From Clostridium isatidis (GTDB lineage: Bacteria > Bacillota > Clostridia > Clostridiales > Clostridiaceae), in the NCBI RefSeq assembly GCF_002285495.1, contig NZ_CP016786.1:2760001-2824000 (forward strand): DNA of 64,000 bases. The letters run 5' to 3'. Both the position numbers and the translations under genes were made by a program. The notes beneath the pieces are model-generated. The model had not been told where the DNA came from. It worked only from the letters and a program-made list of their open reading frames with translations, and ran no database searches. The number at the start of each line of letters is the position of its first letter. Positions within the stretch are counted from its first letter, which is position 1. This document shows positions 52,670 through 61,700 of the stretch, piece by piece.

Positions 52670-53812
52670 ATGAAATCATTTAGTGAATTAGGTTTGAATG
52701 ACAATATAGTAAAGGGATTAGAACTTCAAGGCATAACTGAACCAACAGAAATTCAATCTCTTACTATTCCTGAAATATTAAAAAATAAAGATGTTATAGG
52801 AGAATCTTTTACTGGCAGCGGAAAGACCTTAGCCTTTCTTGCTCCAATATTTCAAAAAATTAATACTGAAAAAAGGGAGATGCAAGTTCTTATTATTCAA
52901 CCAACTCATGAGTTAGTTATGCAAACAGAAGCACAAATAAAAATGCTTGCAGTTAATTCAAATGTGTCTGTTACTTCCCTAACTTTAATTGGTGATGTCA
53001 ATATTTTTAATCAAATAAAAAAGCTTAAGGAGATTAAACCTCATATAATAGTTGGTACTCCTGGAAGAGTATTAGATTTAATGAATAAAAAGAAAATTTC
53101 AGCTCATACCATTAAAACAATAGTTATAGATGAAGCCGACAATCTTTTAGATAATACAAGCTCAGCCTTTGTTAAAGATATTATAAAAAAGACCATGAAA
53201 GATAGAGAAATATTAATTTTCTCTGCAACCATAAATAAAAATACTTTAGAAACTGCTAAAGCATTAATGAAGGATCCTGTTATCTTTAAAAATGAAAGTA
53301 ATTTTTCCTTAAATCCAGTTATTGAACATATGTATATTGAAACAGATCCGAGAGAAAAATCAGAAGTGTTAAGAAAATTAACTTCTGCTATAAATCCTCA
53401 AAAAGCGGTTGTTTTTGTTAATAATGTCTACAATATTGACTTAGTTGCAGAAAGATTAAACTATCATAATAAGAATGCCTTTGCTATGCATAATAAATTG
53501 ACTAAAGAACAAAGACAAAATGCCATGGAGAAATTTAGAAAGGGACAAATCAAAATTTTAGTTTCCTCAGATATATCTGCCAGAGGATTAGATATAGAAA
53601 ATGTAACTCATATAATCAATCTAGATTTTCCTTCAAATCCTTTAGAATACTTACATAGAGCAGGAAGAACTGCGAGAGGAAAAAATTCTGGATGCACTAT
53701 TTCTTTAGTAACAGCTAAAGAAATGCACCTTATAAAAAAATATGAAAAAGAATTTAAAATTAAGATAGTAAAAAAGCAGTTAAAGCAAGGACAACTTTTA
53801 TCAATTGATTAA
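52670..53812 (+). CDS. DEAD-box RNA helicase, short form
   Basis: 380 residues: only the helicase core, with no C-terminal extension. EPTEIQSLTIP (Q motif), SFTGSGKTLAF, PTHELVMQ (motif Ia with His for the usual Arg), TPGRVLD, DEADNLLD, SATINK, SSDISARGLDIENV and HRAGRTARG. It resembles the small YfmL/CshC-like helicases of Firmicutes. AAAGGAGAAAGAT precedes the ATG. Confidence 0.92.
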   Translation: MKSFSELGLNDNIVKGLELQGITEPTEIQSLTIPEILKNKDVIGESFTGSGKTLAFLAPIFQKINTEKREMQVLIIQPTHELVMQTEAQIKMLAVNSNVSVTSLTLIGDVNIFNQIKKLKEIKPHIIVGTPGRVLDLMNKKKISAHTIKTIVIDEADNLLDNTSSAFVKDIIKKTMKDREILIFSATINKNTLETAKALMKDPVIFKNESNFSLNPVIEHMYIETDPREKSEVLRKLTSAINPQKAVVFVNNVYNIDLVAERLNYHNKNAFAMHNKLTKEQRQNAMEKFRKGQIKILVSSDISARGLDIENVTHIINLDFPSNPLEYLHRAGRTARGKNSGCTISLVTAKEMHLIKKYEKEFKIKIVKKQLKQGQLLSID

Positions 53813-53816
53813 TAAT

Positions 53817-53869
53817 ATATGGGTTTTACCTTATTTATTTTAAATTTGGTAAAACCCATATTCTTTTAT
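53817..53869. terminator. Terminator between the helicase and VOC genes
   Basis: ATATGGGTTTTACC pairs with GGTAAAACCCATAT, with T-rich flank (TTCTTTTAT); the two genes converge. Confidence 0.85.
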
Positions 53870-53886
53870 GTATTTTATATAAAATT

Positions 53887-54267
53887 TTATTCATGAAGTT
53901 CAAGCGGTAGCCCATCTGGATCTTGAAAAAAGGTCATTTTTTTATTAGTAAATTCATCTATTCTTATTGGCTCTGTTTCTATTCCCTTTCCTTTCAATTC
54001 CTTTATTACATCTTCTATACAATTAACCTTAAAAGCTAAATGCCTTAAACCACATGCTTCAGGTCTTGTTAGCCTCTTTGGGCTATTTTTCATACAAAAT
54101 ATTTCTAACTCAACATCTCCAAGCCTTAAATCTAATTTATAATCTTGTCTGTTCTCTCTATAATTTTCCCTTATAATCTCAAAACCTAATTTATTCACAT
54201 AAAAATCTTTTGATATCTCATAATTTGATACTATTATTGCAACATGATGTATTTTATCTAACTTCAT
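53887..54267 (-). CDS. VOC-family metalloenzyme (glyoxalase-like, YaeR/GloA2 type)
   Basis: 126 residues. Two betaalphabetabetabeta modules: KIHHVAIIVSNYEISKDFYVNKLGFEII and GLRHLAFKVNCIEDVIKELKGKGI, ending FFQDPDGLPLELHE. Candidate metal ligands are H7, E55, H75 and E123. The substrate is unknown. Confidence 0.88.
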   Translation of the reverse strand: MKLDKIHHVAIIVSNYEISKDFYVNKLGFEIIRENYRENRQDYKLDLRLGDVELEIFCMKNSPKRLTRPEACGLRHLAFKVNCIEDVIKELKGKGIETEPIRIDEFTNKKMTFFQDPDGLPLELHE

Positions 54268-54327
54268 TTACTCTCATTCCCCTAACTTTAAAAACTAATT
54301 TATATAAATTATATCAAATTTAAACTC

Positions 54328-54354
54328 ACAGCAACATAACATACTCATATATTA
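54328..54354 (+). promoter_or_regulatory. Sigma-K-like promoter candidate of the glycosyltransferase gene
   Basis: AC (54328) is followed after 16 nt by CATATATTA (54346-54354), matching the sporulation sigma-K pattern AC-N16/17-CATANNNTA, 48 bp before the ATG. In AT-rich DNA such matches occur by chance. Confidence 0.35.
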
Positions 54355-54402
54355 TTATAAGTCATAAAACTAATACTTTTGTCTTATAAGGAGATATTTA
54401 AT

Positions 54403-56199
54403 ATGTCATTAAGCTTATGTATGATTGTAAAAAATGAGGAACAAAACCTTGGTCGATGTCTTGAAAGCGTAAAGGATATTGTAGATGAAATAATTATCGT
54501 TGATACAGGATCTACTGATAATACTATAAAAATTGCTGAAAAGTATAATGCTAAAATATTTCATTATAAATGGGATAATAGCTTTGCTAATGCTAGAAAT
54601 TATTCCCTAAGCAAGGCCTCAAAAGATTGGATTTTAATTATGGATGCAGATGATGAGCTTGTAAGTGAAGATAAAGAAAAACTTCTTAATTTAATTAATA
54701 ATAAAAATATTAAATTAAATGCCTTTTTAGGAGAAACCCTTAGCTACTCTGGAGATTCTCCAGACCATAATATTTACTCCAATTTAAATATAAGACTTAT
54801 AAGAAATGGAAAGGGATATAAATTTCAAGGTGATATTCATGAACAAATTATTCCTGGAATTGAAGATAGAAATAAAGAGGGTATTATAGGAATATCTGAT
54901 ATTAGATTTTATCACTATGGATATTTAACCAAAACTGTCTATGAAAAAAATAAAAGAAAAAGAAATATGGAAATTATAAAAAAAGAATTAGAAAAAAATC
55001 CAGATAATGCTTTTATGCTTTATAACATGGGAGTTGAATGCTCAGCTAAAGGCGATTACATTGAAGCCTTAAAACATTTAGAAAAAGCTTATGAAAATTT
55101 TAACCCTTTATCAGGTTTTAGTCCAAAACTAGTCTTAAAAATGATTTCTTGCAATGCTATTCTGAAAAGATATGATGAATGTTTAAAACTAATTGAAGAA
55201 GGATTAAAACATTACCCTAAATGTACCGATTTTGAATATCATAAAGCAAATATTCTTTTTATGCAAAATAAATATTCCTATGCAATTGAAGCAGCAAAAA
55301 AATGTATATCCATGGGAGATTCTCCTATTTTTTTAAGAGAAATTTTGGGCGTTGGCACTTATAGACCTTACTTTCTATTAGGAAATATATATTGTGCTAT
55401 TGGAGATTTAGACGGGGCTTTTGAAGCTTATGAAAAATCATTAAAACTTAATCCAAAACTTAATGATGCCTTATTTAAAATTGCTGAAATTATGGCATCT
55501 AAAAATATTAGTACTAATGAGATAAAGAAAAAACTAGAAAGTTATATTGATAATTTTGATGAAGAAAGAAACCTTTTGTTTTCAAATATATTTTACAAAT
55601 TAAATGATTTTCACACTGCTTATGACTATATAAAAAAAGCAGAAGAAATAAATAAAAACTCACAAAAAATAATTTTTCATAAAGGAATATATTTATTTTA
55701 TCTAGGACGTTATAAAGAAGCTCTAAGAGAATTATATAAAGTAATAGATGAAAAATATTATAATCCTTCTGTTTACTGCTGTATTTTATGTGAATTATTC
55801 ACTAAAAATTATAATCAAGTAGAAAAGCTATTAAAAATAACAGAAGAATTTAATGAACCTGAAGAAAGAATGGTTTATAAAAGTTTCATAGACATTATGA
55901 AGGAAAATAGATATATAAAATTAGCAGAAACACAAGAAGAAGCTCAAAAATTCATTAAACCTATTTTCAATTTATTAGAAATTTTATTAAAAGCGAATTG
56001 CTTTGAACAATTCGAAAAAGCTGTAAATCTTCTAAAGAGCATTGAAGATAATAATATTTTTATGATTTTAGGAAAGCTTTATTTTAAATATAGTTATTTC
56101 AGCTTTGCTTATGAAGAATTTATTAAATCTATAAAAACTTACGATATTATAGATGCTGAAGCCCTTTCTATGATGAAAGTAATATTATCCTTAAAATAA
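54403..56199 (+). CDS. Family 2 glycosyltransferase with TPR-like repeats
   Basis: 598 residues from ATG 54403 (AAGGAG 9 nt upstream; the longer TTG frame includes that site). The GT2 domain (about 1-190) has SLCMIVKNEEQNLGRCLESV, IIIVDTGSTDNT and the metal-binding MDADDEL. The rest is helical with TPR-like units (NPDNAFMLYNMGVECSAKGDYIEALKHLEKA; YFLLGNIYCAIGDLDGAFEAYEKSLKLNP). It is cytoplasmic. It is followed by two genes for beta-domain proteins on the same strand, which are plausible acceptors of its sugars. Confidence 0.88.
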   Translation: MSLSLCMIVKNEEQNLGRCLESVKDIVDEIIIVDTGSTDNTIKIAEKYNAKIFHYKWDNSFANARNYSLSKASKDWILIMDADDELVSEDKEKLLNLINNKNIKLNAFLGETLSYSGDSPDHNIYSNLNIRLIRNGKGYKFQGDIHEQIIPGIEDRNKEGIIGISDIRFYHYGYLTKTVYEKNKRKRNMEIIKKELEKNPDNAFMLYNMGVECSAKGDYIEALKHLEKAYENFNPLSGFSPKLVLKMISCNAILKRYDECLKLIEEGLKHYPKCTDFEYHKANILFMQNKYSYAIEAAKKCISMGDSPIFLREILGVGTYRPYFLLGNIYCAIGDLDGAFEAYEKSLKLNPKLNDALFKIAEIMASKNISTNEIKKKLESYIDNFDEERNLLFSNIFYKLNDFHTAYDYIKKAEEINKNSQKIIFHKGIYLFYLGRYKEALRELYKVIDEKYYNPSVYCCILCELFTKNYNQVEKLLKITEEFNEPEERMVYKSFIDIMKENRYIKLAETQEEAQKFIKPIFNLLEILLKANCFEQFEKAVNLLKSIEDNNIFMILGKLYFKYSYFSFAYEEFIKSIKTYDIIDAEALSMMKVILSLK

Positions 56200-56230
56200 G
56201 ATACTGAATAAATTTAATTAACATTTTATC

Positions 56231-56258
56231 ACGATAACTTATATAAGACCATATATTA
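56231..56258 (+). promoter_or_regulatory. Sigma-K-like promoter candidate of the 97-residue protein
   Basis: AC (56231) and, after 17 nt, CATATATTA (56250-56258) repeat the pattern seen upstream of the glycosyltransferase gene; the ATG is 53 bp further. Confidence 0.35.
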
Positions 56259-56311
56259 TATTATATCTTAATCTAAAGATAACTATTTTTAATTAATTAA
56301 GAGGTGATATT

Positions 56312-56605
56312 ATGGCATTTACTGCTGATTTTAATACCCCTAAAACAGCTTCTGGAAGATACATTATTGTTTCAGGAATAGTTCCAGCTAATACAGCCTT
56401 TATCGAAGTTATGCAGCTATCAGTAAGTAGATTTGAATCAGGTGTAGACCATTTCTATATAACTAAGGAATACGAAAATTCAACTAATGACCCTGTTACA
56501 GTTAATGAGACCTTAATTATAGCTGCTGTACCACAAATCACTTCAAGTGATGATGTAACTTTCACTTCCTTTGGCTCTATAATAGGAGAAGTTGATTTAG
56601 CATAG
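56312..56605 (+). CDS. 97-residue beta-domain protein (DUF6385-like)
   Basis: No signal peptide. The sequence is Thr/Ser/Val-rich and beta-predicted: GIVPANTAFIEVMQLSVSRF, FYITKEYENSTNDPVTVNETL, SFGSIIGEVDL. It aligns by eye along its length with the C-terminal 90 residues of the next gene's product (GTVAPNSIYYIIINIEITRA, YYVSDEYDNSSNKFSLNINK, LFGSYKGPIS). It is a single-domain paralogue. AGAGGTG precedes the ATG. A spore-surface role is inferred only from context. Confidence 0.7.
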   Translation: MAFTADFNTPKTASGRYIIVSGIVPANTAFIEVMQLSVSRFESGVDHFYITKEYENSTNDPVTVNETLIIAAVPQITSSDDVTFTSFGSIIGEVDLA

Positions 56606-56622
56606 TATAAAATTTTATATTA

Positions 56623-56643
56623 GTGGGGCTGTTAACACAGTCC
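56623..56643 (+). terminator. Hairpin between the two beta-domain genes
   Basis: GGGGCTGT-TAAC-ACAGTCCC forms an 8-bp stem followed by TTTACTTT, a weak terminator or attenuator. Confidence 0.55.
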
Positions 56644-56679
56644 CTTTACTTTATACATATATACTCTTGAGGTGATAAA

Positions 56680-57471
56680 ATGAAAACTCTTTTAATACCA
56701 GCTTCAAAAAGCCTTACAATTACAAATAAATTTCCCTGGAAAAATTTTAATATTGATAGAATTAAAGTAGGTTATGACGGTAATTACCTTTATTATAGTT
56801 ATCTTTTTTTTAATTTATCTTCCTTGCCTCGTAATATTGTTATATATAACTCTAAACTTATATTATATAAACTTGATAAATTCTATAATGATAAACATAG
56901 CAAATTTTTAATAAGTCCTCTTAAGGAAGATTTTAATAAATATACAACTTATTACAATCCTCCAGCCTATTATCGTCACAAAAGAATTCCCTTTTATCCT
57001 ATAACTTCAAAAATTGCCATATCCACTGATATTACACCCATAGTTTGTGACTGGATAATTAATAGAAAGAATAATAAAGGAATAATATTATATAATAAAA
57101 GTGATTATATTACAGCTAGTTTCACATCTTCCAAAACACCTTATGATTATTTAGTTCCATTATTAAAAATAAATTATGATATATATCCAATTTATAAACA
57201 TTCTAATTCAACTATTAAGAAAGTTAAAGTTACAGGAACAGTAGCCCCAAATTCCATTTATTATATTATTATTAATATAGAAATAACTAGGGCAGGTACT
57301 GGAAAAAAAGATAATTATTATGTCTCTGATGAGTATGATAATTCTTCAAATAAATTTTCTCTTAATATTAATAAAGCTTATAGTATTCCTATATTTCCTA
57401 AAATAAAAGCTGGAGACATTAAAAAAGTAAATTTATTTGGATCATATAAAGGTCCAATCTCAATATCCTAA
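56680..57471 (+). CDS. DNRLRE-like protein with C-terminal beta domain (DUF6385-like)
   Basis: 263 residues without signal peptide. The N-terminal part (about 1-165) resembles DNRLRE/disaggregatase-type modules found in surface fibres: KTLLIPASKSLTITNKFPWKNFN, YYSYLFFNLSSLPRNIVIYNSKLILYKL, STDITPIVCDWIINRKNNKGIILYNKS. The C-terminal 90 residues match the upstream 97-residue protein. AGGTGATAAA precedes the ATG. Together with the glycosyltransferase it forms a likely surface-decoration cluster. Confidence 0.72.
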   Translation: MKTLLIPASKSLTITNKFPWKNFNIDRIKVGYDGNYLYYSYLFFNLSSLPRNIVIYNSKLILYKLDKFYNDKHSKFLISPLKEDFNKYTTYYNPPAYYRHKRIPFYPITSKIAISTDITPIVCDWIINRKNNKGIILYNKSDYITASFTSSKTPYDYLVPLLKINYDIYPIYKHSNSTIKKVKVTGTVAPNSIYYIIINIEITRAGTGKKDNYYVSDEYDNSSNKFSLNINKAYSIPIFPKIKAGDIKKVNLFGSYKGPISIS

Positions 57472-57480
57472 TCAATATAA

Positions 57481-57520
57481 AATAATGACCCTCTATTTTA
57501 TGAAGGGTCATTATTTTTAT
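57481..57520. terminator. Terminator between the beta-domain gene and the M20 gene
   Basis: AATAATGACCCT pairs with AGGGTCATTATT, followed by TTTTATTT; genes converge. Confidence 0.88.
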
Positions 57521-57532
57521 TTCAAATAAGAT

Positions 57533-58705
57533 TTATTCTTTAAGCTTATTTAATACATATTCTACTTCTATATTTGTTGTAATAAGTAATCCTTCTTCAT
57601 CTAAATCAAAAAATTCATTATGATGCGGCTTAGCTGTATTAGGATTGCAGCTATTTCTTGTTCCTACCTGAATATAGGTACCCGGTACTAAAAGTAAGTA
57701 GTCTGCAAAATCATCAGCCCCTAATTGCTTCGGTTTATTAGTTATAAGATTTTCTTCCCCAATAATTCCTTTTACCAGTTCAGCAACTTCCTTACTAACT
57801 CTTTCATCATTTACAAGAGGGGCAGCATAATCCCTAAATTCTACTATAGCCTCTGCTCCATACATTGAAGCTATATCTTTTGCTATCTTCTCTACTGTTT
57901 TGTTTGTTTTTTCTCTTGATTCTAAATTAAAAGTTCTTGTTGTTCCTTCTAAGCTAACTTCATCTGCAACTGTATTATAAGTAGTTCCTCCTTTAATCAG
58001 TCCTATTCCAACAACTACTGTATCAATTGGATCAGTCTGCCTGCTCACTATTGATTGTAAATTTATTACTATCTGACTTGCTATATATAGGGCATCTATT
58101 GATAGGTGAGGCTTAGATACATGCCCACCTTTTCCTTTAACTATTATTTTAAAATAATCACAAGATGCACAACATGGTCCCGCCGTTACTGATACTTTCC
58201 CCAAATCTATTTCAGATGATACATGGGCTCCAAGAATTTCTTCTACGCCCTCTAAACATCCTTCTTTAACAAAGATTCTTGCTCCTTGTCCAATCTCCTC
58301 AGCTTGTTGGAAAAACAATCTTACTTCTCCAGCTAAATCTTCCTCCCTTCCTTTTAAAATCTTTGCTGCTCCAAGAAGACTAGCTATATGTCCATCATGT
58401 CCACAAGCATGATTATAACCCTTATTTATAGATTTATATCCTTCATCTTTATTATCTGGCACTTTAAGAGCATCAATATCTGCTCTTATTGCTAATACTC
58501 TATTTGAAGGCTTTTTGCCTTTTATTATTCCTAAAACCCCAGTTTCTCCAATTCTCTGATAAGGAATATTTAATTTATCTAATTCCTCTTCTATTTTATT
58601 TGCAGTATTATACTCCTTTAAGCTTTCTTCAGGATGCTGATGAAAATATCTTCTTAAAGAAGTTATATATTCCTTTTCTTTTATAACATAATCTTTTATA
58701 GTCAT
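57533..58705 (-). CDS. M20-family amidohydrolase
   Basis: 390 residues. LRRYFHQHPEESLKEYNTA, AIRADIDALKVPD, NHACGHDGHIASLLGAA, FQQAEEIGQGARIFV, GAHVSSEI and TAKPHHNEFFD are the metal-binding and catalytic blocks of IAA-amino-acid/hippurate-type hydrolases. It removes acyl groups from N-acyl amino acids. It follows metQ by 25 bp in a SAM-riboswitch operon, so an N-acyl methionine or cysteine substrate is reasonable but inferred. Confidence 0.92.
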   Translation of the reverse strand: MTIKDYVIKEKEYITSLRRYFHQHPEESLKEYNTANKIEEELDKLNIPYQRIGETGVLGIIKGKKPSNRVLAIRADIDALKVPDNKDEGYKSINKGYNHACGHDGHIASLLGAAKILKGREEDLAGEVRLFFQQAEEIGQGARIFVKEGCLEGVEEILGAHVSSEIDLGKVSVTAGPCCASCDYFKIIVKGKGGHVSKPHLSIDALYIASQIVINLQSIVSRQTDPIDTVVVGIGLIKGGTTYNTVADEVSLEGTTRTFNLESREKTNKTVEKIAKDIASMYGAEAIVEFRDYAAPLVNDERVSKEVAELVKGIIGEENLITNKPKQLGADDFADYLLLVPGTYIQVGTRNSCNPNTAKPHHNEFFDLDEEGLLITTNIEVEYVLNKLKE

Positions 58706-58730
58706 TAAAACGCCCCCATTTTTATTTACT

Positions 58731-59549
58731 TTATTTCCAAGTTGGGATATAAGAGCCCTTATACTCCTCTTCTATTATATTAGCAACTTCATCTGTTCTA
58801 TAAGCTTCTACAATCTTCTTATAAATCTCATTATCTTTATCTTCTGTTCTTGCAACAATTACATTTATATATGGATTATCACTACCTTCTTTAACTTCTT
58901 CTAAATAAATTGCATCATTTTTTGGTATGAAGCCCGCATCAACTGCATGTCCTCCATTTATTACTGATGCATCAACATCTTCTAACAATCTAGGTGTTTG
59001 CGCCGCTTCTACTTCTATAATTTCTATCTTTTTAGGATTTTCAGTTATATCGTCCAAGTTTGGGGTATATCCTGCTGCTTCATCTACTTTAATAAGCCCT
59101 GCTGCCTCTAGAAGTTTCAAAGCCCTTCCTCCATTGGTTGCATCACTTGGTATTGCAATCTTTCCTCCAGCTGGAATTTCATTAACAGATGAGATTTTCT
59201 TTGAGTAAATTCCAAGAGGTGCTATTATAGTTTCTCCTATAACTGATAAATCAAATCCTCTATCTGATATATCTTGATTTAAATATGCATAGTGTTGAAA
59301 TGCATTTAAATCTATTTCTCCATCTGCTAAAGCTTGGTTTGGCTGGCTATAATCTGAGAAGGAAATAAGCTCTACAGTTACTCCTTCTTCTGCCAAACTT
59401 TCTATTATTGGTTTCCATTGGGGACTATCTTCACCAACTACTCCAATTTTAACAAGCCTTTCCTCCTTAGATACTTGTCCCGCGCATCCTGTTAATAAAA
59501 AAACTAATGCTCCTGATAATATTATATTTAATAAATTTTTTGCTTTCAT
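58731..59549 (-). CDS. metQ: Methionine ABC transporter substrate-binding lipoprotein MetQ
   Basis: 272 residues with signal peptide MKAKNLLNIILSGALVFLLTGC (lipobox Cys 22). KIGVVGEDSPQWKPIIESLA, DGEIDLNAFQHYAYL, AIPSDATNGGRALKLLEAAGLI and INGGHAVDAGF are NlpA/MetQ motifs. It binds methionine outside the cell for MetNI. Confidence 0.94.
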   Translation of the reverse strand: MKAKNLLNIILSGALVFLLTGCAGQVSKEERLVKIGVVGEDSPQWKPIIESLAEEGVTVELISFSDYSQPNQALADGEIDLNAFQHYAYLNQDISDRGFDLSVIGETIIAPLGIYSKKISSVNEIPAGGKIAIPSDATNGGRALKLLEAAGLIKVDEAAGYTPNLDDITENPKKIEIIEVEAAQTPRLLEDVDASVINGGHAVDAGFIPKNDAIYLEEVKEGSDNPYINVIVARTEDKDNEIYKKIVEAYRTDEVANIIEEEYKGSYIPTWK

Positions 59550-59592
59550 CTTTATTATTCCCCTTTCCTATTTTGCTTATTGCTATTATTTT

Positions 59593-60273
59593 TTAATGAG
59601 TAGTTTTACTTATTACTTTATTTCCTACCCATTGAATTAAATTCACTAGAATAAGTAATATTACTACTGTCACAACTGTTACATCTGTTTGATATCTTTG
59701 ATGTCCATATCTTATTGCTAAATCTCCAAGCCCTCCTCCCCCTACTGCTCCTGCCATAGCTGTTAATCCGACTAAACTAACAAGGGTTATTGTTGTAGCT
59801 CTAACAATGTTTGGTATACTTTCTTTTAAATAGACTCTAATTATTATTTCAAAATATGAGGATCCCATTGCCTCTGCTGCTTCTATTACCCCATTATCTA
59901 GTTCCGACAAGGCACTTTCAATTTGTCTTACAAAGAATGGTACTGTTCCTAATATTAGTGGAATCATTGATCCTTTTGTTCCAATTGCTGTTCCTACTAT
60001 TGCCCTAGTTAATGGAATAGCTAATGTTAATAAAATAATAAATGGTATTGATCTTGTTATATTTATTATCTTCTCTAAAATATAGTAAATTAGCTCATTT
60101 TCTAATATATTCCCTTTCTTTGTCACTACTAATATAATTCCTAAAAAAAGTCCGACAATAAAAGATATAATACCTGCTACTATAATCATAAGTAAGGTTT
60201 CTCCAGTAGCTTTAATAATTTCATCTACTTTCGGTAATACATTAGGCAATAACTTTTGTGCTAACTCTGCCAT
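59593..60273 (-). CDS. metI: Methionine ABC transporter permease MetI
   Basis: 226 residues with about five membrane segments. ETLLMIIVAGIISFIVGLFLG, INITRSIPFIILL, AIGTKGSMIPLILGTVPFFVRQIESAL and the EAA loop VIEAAEAMGSSYFEIIIRVYL are MetI features. It starts 32 bp inside the 3' end of metN. Confidence 0.95.
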   Translation of the reverse strand: MAELAQKLLPNVLPKVDEIIKATGETLLMIIVAGIISFIVGLFLGIILVVTKKGNILENELIYYILEKIINITRSIPFIILLTLAIPLTRAIVGTAIGTKGSMIPLILGTVPFFVRQIESALSELDNGVIEAAEAMGSSYFEIIIRVYLKESIPNIVRATTITLVSLVGLTAMAGAVGGGGLGDLAIRYGHQRYQTDVTVVTVVILLILVNLIQWVGNKVISKTTH

Positions 60274-61300
60274 CTTTAATCACCTCAACTTCCACATTAT
60301 TTTCTTCAAGGTATTTAATAACATTTCGGACTTTCTCTTCTTCTCCTCTTATAATTACAATAAGTCCTCCAAGAGGGGCATCTTCAATTATTTCAACATT
60401 TCCAAAAATAATATTAGCATCCACATTAAATTCCCTAGATATTATTGAAATTATTGGTTCGGTTGTACTATTTTCAAGATATTTAAGTTTTAAAATTTTC
60501 TCATCCTCTCTAATTTCTACAACTGAAGATTTGTCTTCTATGAGGTAATTAATATTGCTTAATATAGATGTACTTTCTATAAAGTTTCTTGTAATTTCTT
60601 GCTTAGGCTCTGAAAATACTTTAAATATATTTCCTTCCTCCACTATCCTTCCCTTCTCCATAACAGCAACTCTTGTACATATTTCCTTAACTACCTGCAT
60701 TTCATGTGTTATTACTACAATTGTTAAATTAAGCTTTTTATTTACTTCCTTTAAAAGCCTTAGTATTGATTTCGTTGTCTGTGGATCTAAGGCACTAGTT
60801 GCTTCATCACAAAGTAGAACCTTTGGATCATTAGCTAAGGCCCTTGCAATTCCCACTCTTTGTTTTTGACCGCCGCTTAATTGAGATGGATATGCACTTT
60901 CCTTATCCTCCAGTTCAACAAGTTTTAATAGAGATAAAACTTTCCCTCTTATTTCTTCCTTAGACAATCCACTCCCCCTTAATGGGTAAGCTATATTTTC
61001 AAATACCGTTCTTGATTTCATAAGATTAAAATGTTGAAATATCATGCCTATCTTTTTTCTTTCTTTCCTAAGTTCCTTATTTGATAAAGTTACAAGATTC
61101 TTACCATCTATAATAACTTGTCCTTTATTGGGTTTTTCAAGAAGGTTTATGCATCTAACAAGGGTCGATTTACCAGCTCCACTAAAGCCTATAATTCCAT
61201 AAATATCTCCCTTATTAATCTTTAGTGTTACATCTTTTACTGCCTCTACTTTGCCAGCTTTTGTAGTATAACTTTTGCATAAATTTTTTAATTCTATCAC
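60242..61300 (-). CDS. metN: Methionine ABC transporter ATPase MetN
   Basis: 352 residues: Walker A GFSGAGKSTLVRCINLLE, Q-loop FQHFNLMKSRTVFEN, signature LSGGQKQRVGIARALA, Walker B VLLCDEATSALDP. The C-terminal NIL domain (about 270-350) gives methionine-dependent inhibition. It is the first gene after the SAM riboswitch. Confidence 0.96.
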   Translation of the reverse strand: MIELKNLCKSYTTKAGKVEAVKDVTLKINKGDIYGIIGFSGAGKSTLVRCINLLEKPNKGQVIIDGKNLVTLSNKELRKERKKIGMIFQHFNLMKSRTVFENIAYPLRGSGLSKEEIRGKVLSLLKLVELEDKESAYPSQLSGGQKQRVGIARALANDPKVLLCDEATSALDPQTTKSILRLLKEVNKKLNLTIVVITHEMQVVKEICTRVAVMEKGRIVEEGNIFKVFSEPKQEITRNFIESTSILSNINYLIEDKSSVVEIREDEKILKLKYLENSTTEPIISIISREFNVDANIIFGNVEIIEDAPLGGLIVIIRGEEEKVRNVIKYLEENNVEVEVIKDGRVSTKVIA

Positions 61301-61325
61301 CTTTCCCCCTCCTTTTTATTTAAAA

Positions 61326-61500
61326 ATAAAAAAACTGCTTTCCTAAAAAATAAGAAAGCAGTGTAATAAACACATTAAACTTTCTATCTTTTAGACGTAG
61401 TTAACCTGTAGAATTTAGCACCAAAAATCATCCTAATTTCGCTTAATAATTTTGGTTGCTAGACTTCACAGGGCCAGTCCCTCCGTCTTTAGATAAAAAG
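61326..61500 (-). promoter_or_regulatory. SAM-I riboswitch (S box) controlling metNIQ
   Basis: The minus strand reads TTATCTAAAGACGGAGGGAC, CTGGCCCTGTGAAGTC and TAGCAACC, the conserved S-box core, then the P3/P4 stems and a closing P1 (AAAGATAGAAAG). A terminator stem CTGCTTTC/GAAAGCAG with TTTTTTT (61326-61361) ends the element. High SAM would fold the aptamer and stop metN transcription. Confidence 0.95.
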
Positions 61501-61620
61501 TTATTTAGTTTTAGATTACTTGTTTTGTATTATATATTTACAGCTGATAAATTGTCAATATATTTTTTTATTAATAACTTGTTCATCTTAAATTAAAACA
61601 TATTTAAAAATAATAAAGAT

Positions 61621-61695
61621 TGGCTAGGATAGTAGGATTCGAACCTACGAATGCCACAGTCAGAATGTGGTGCCTTACCACTTGGCGATATCCCA
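61621..61695 (-). tRNA. tRNA-Gln (CTG)
   Basis: 75 nt with acceptor TGGGATA/TATCCTA, discriminator G and encoded CCA. The anticodon stem CCACA/TGTGG encloses loop TTCTGAC, so the anticodon is CTG. The D-arm TCGCCAAGTGGTAAGGC is typical of tRNA-Gln. Confidence 0.88.
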
Positions 61696-61700
61696 TCATT

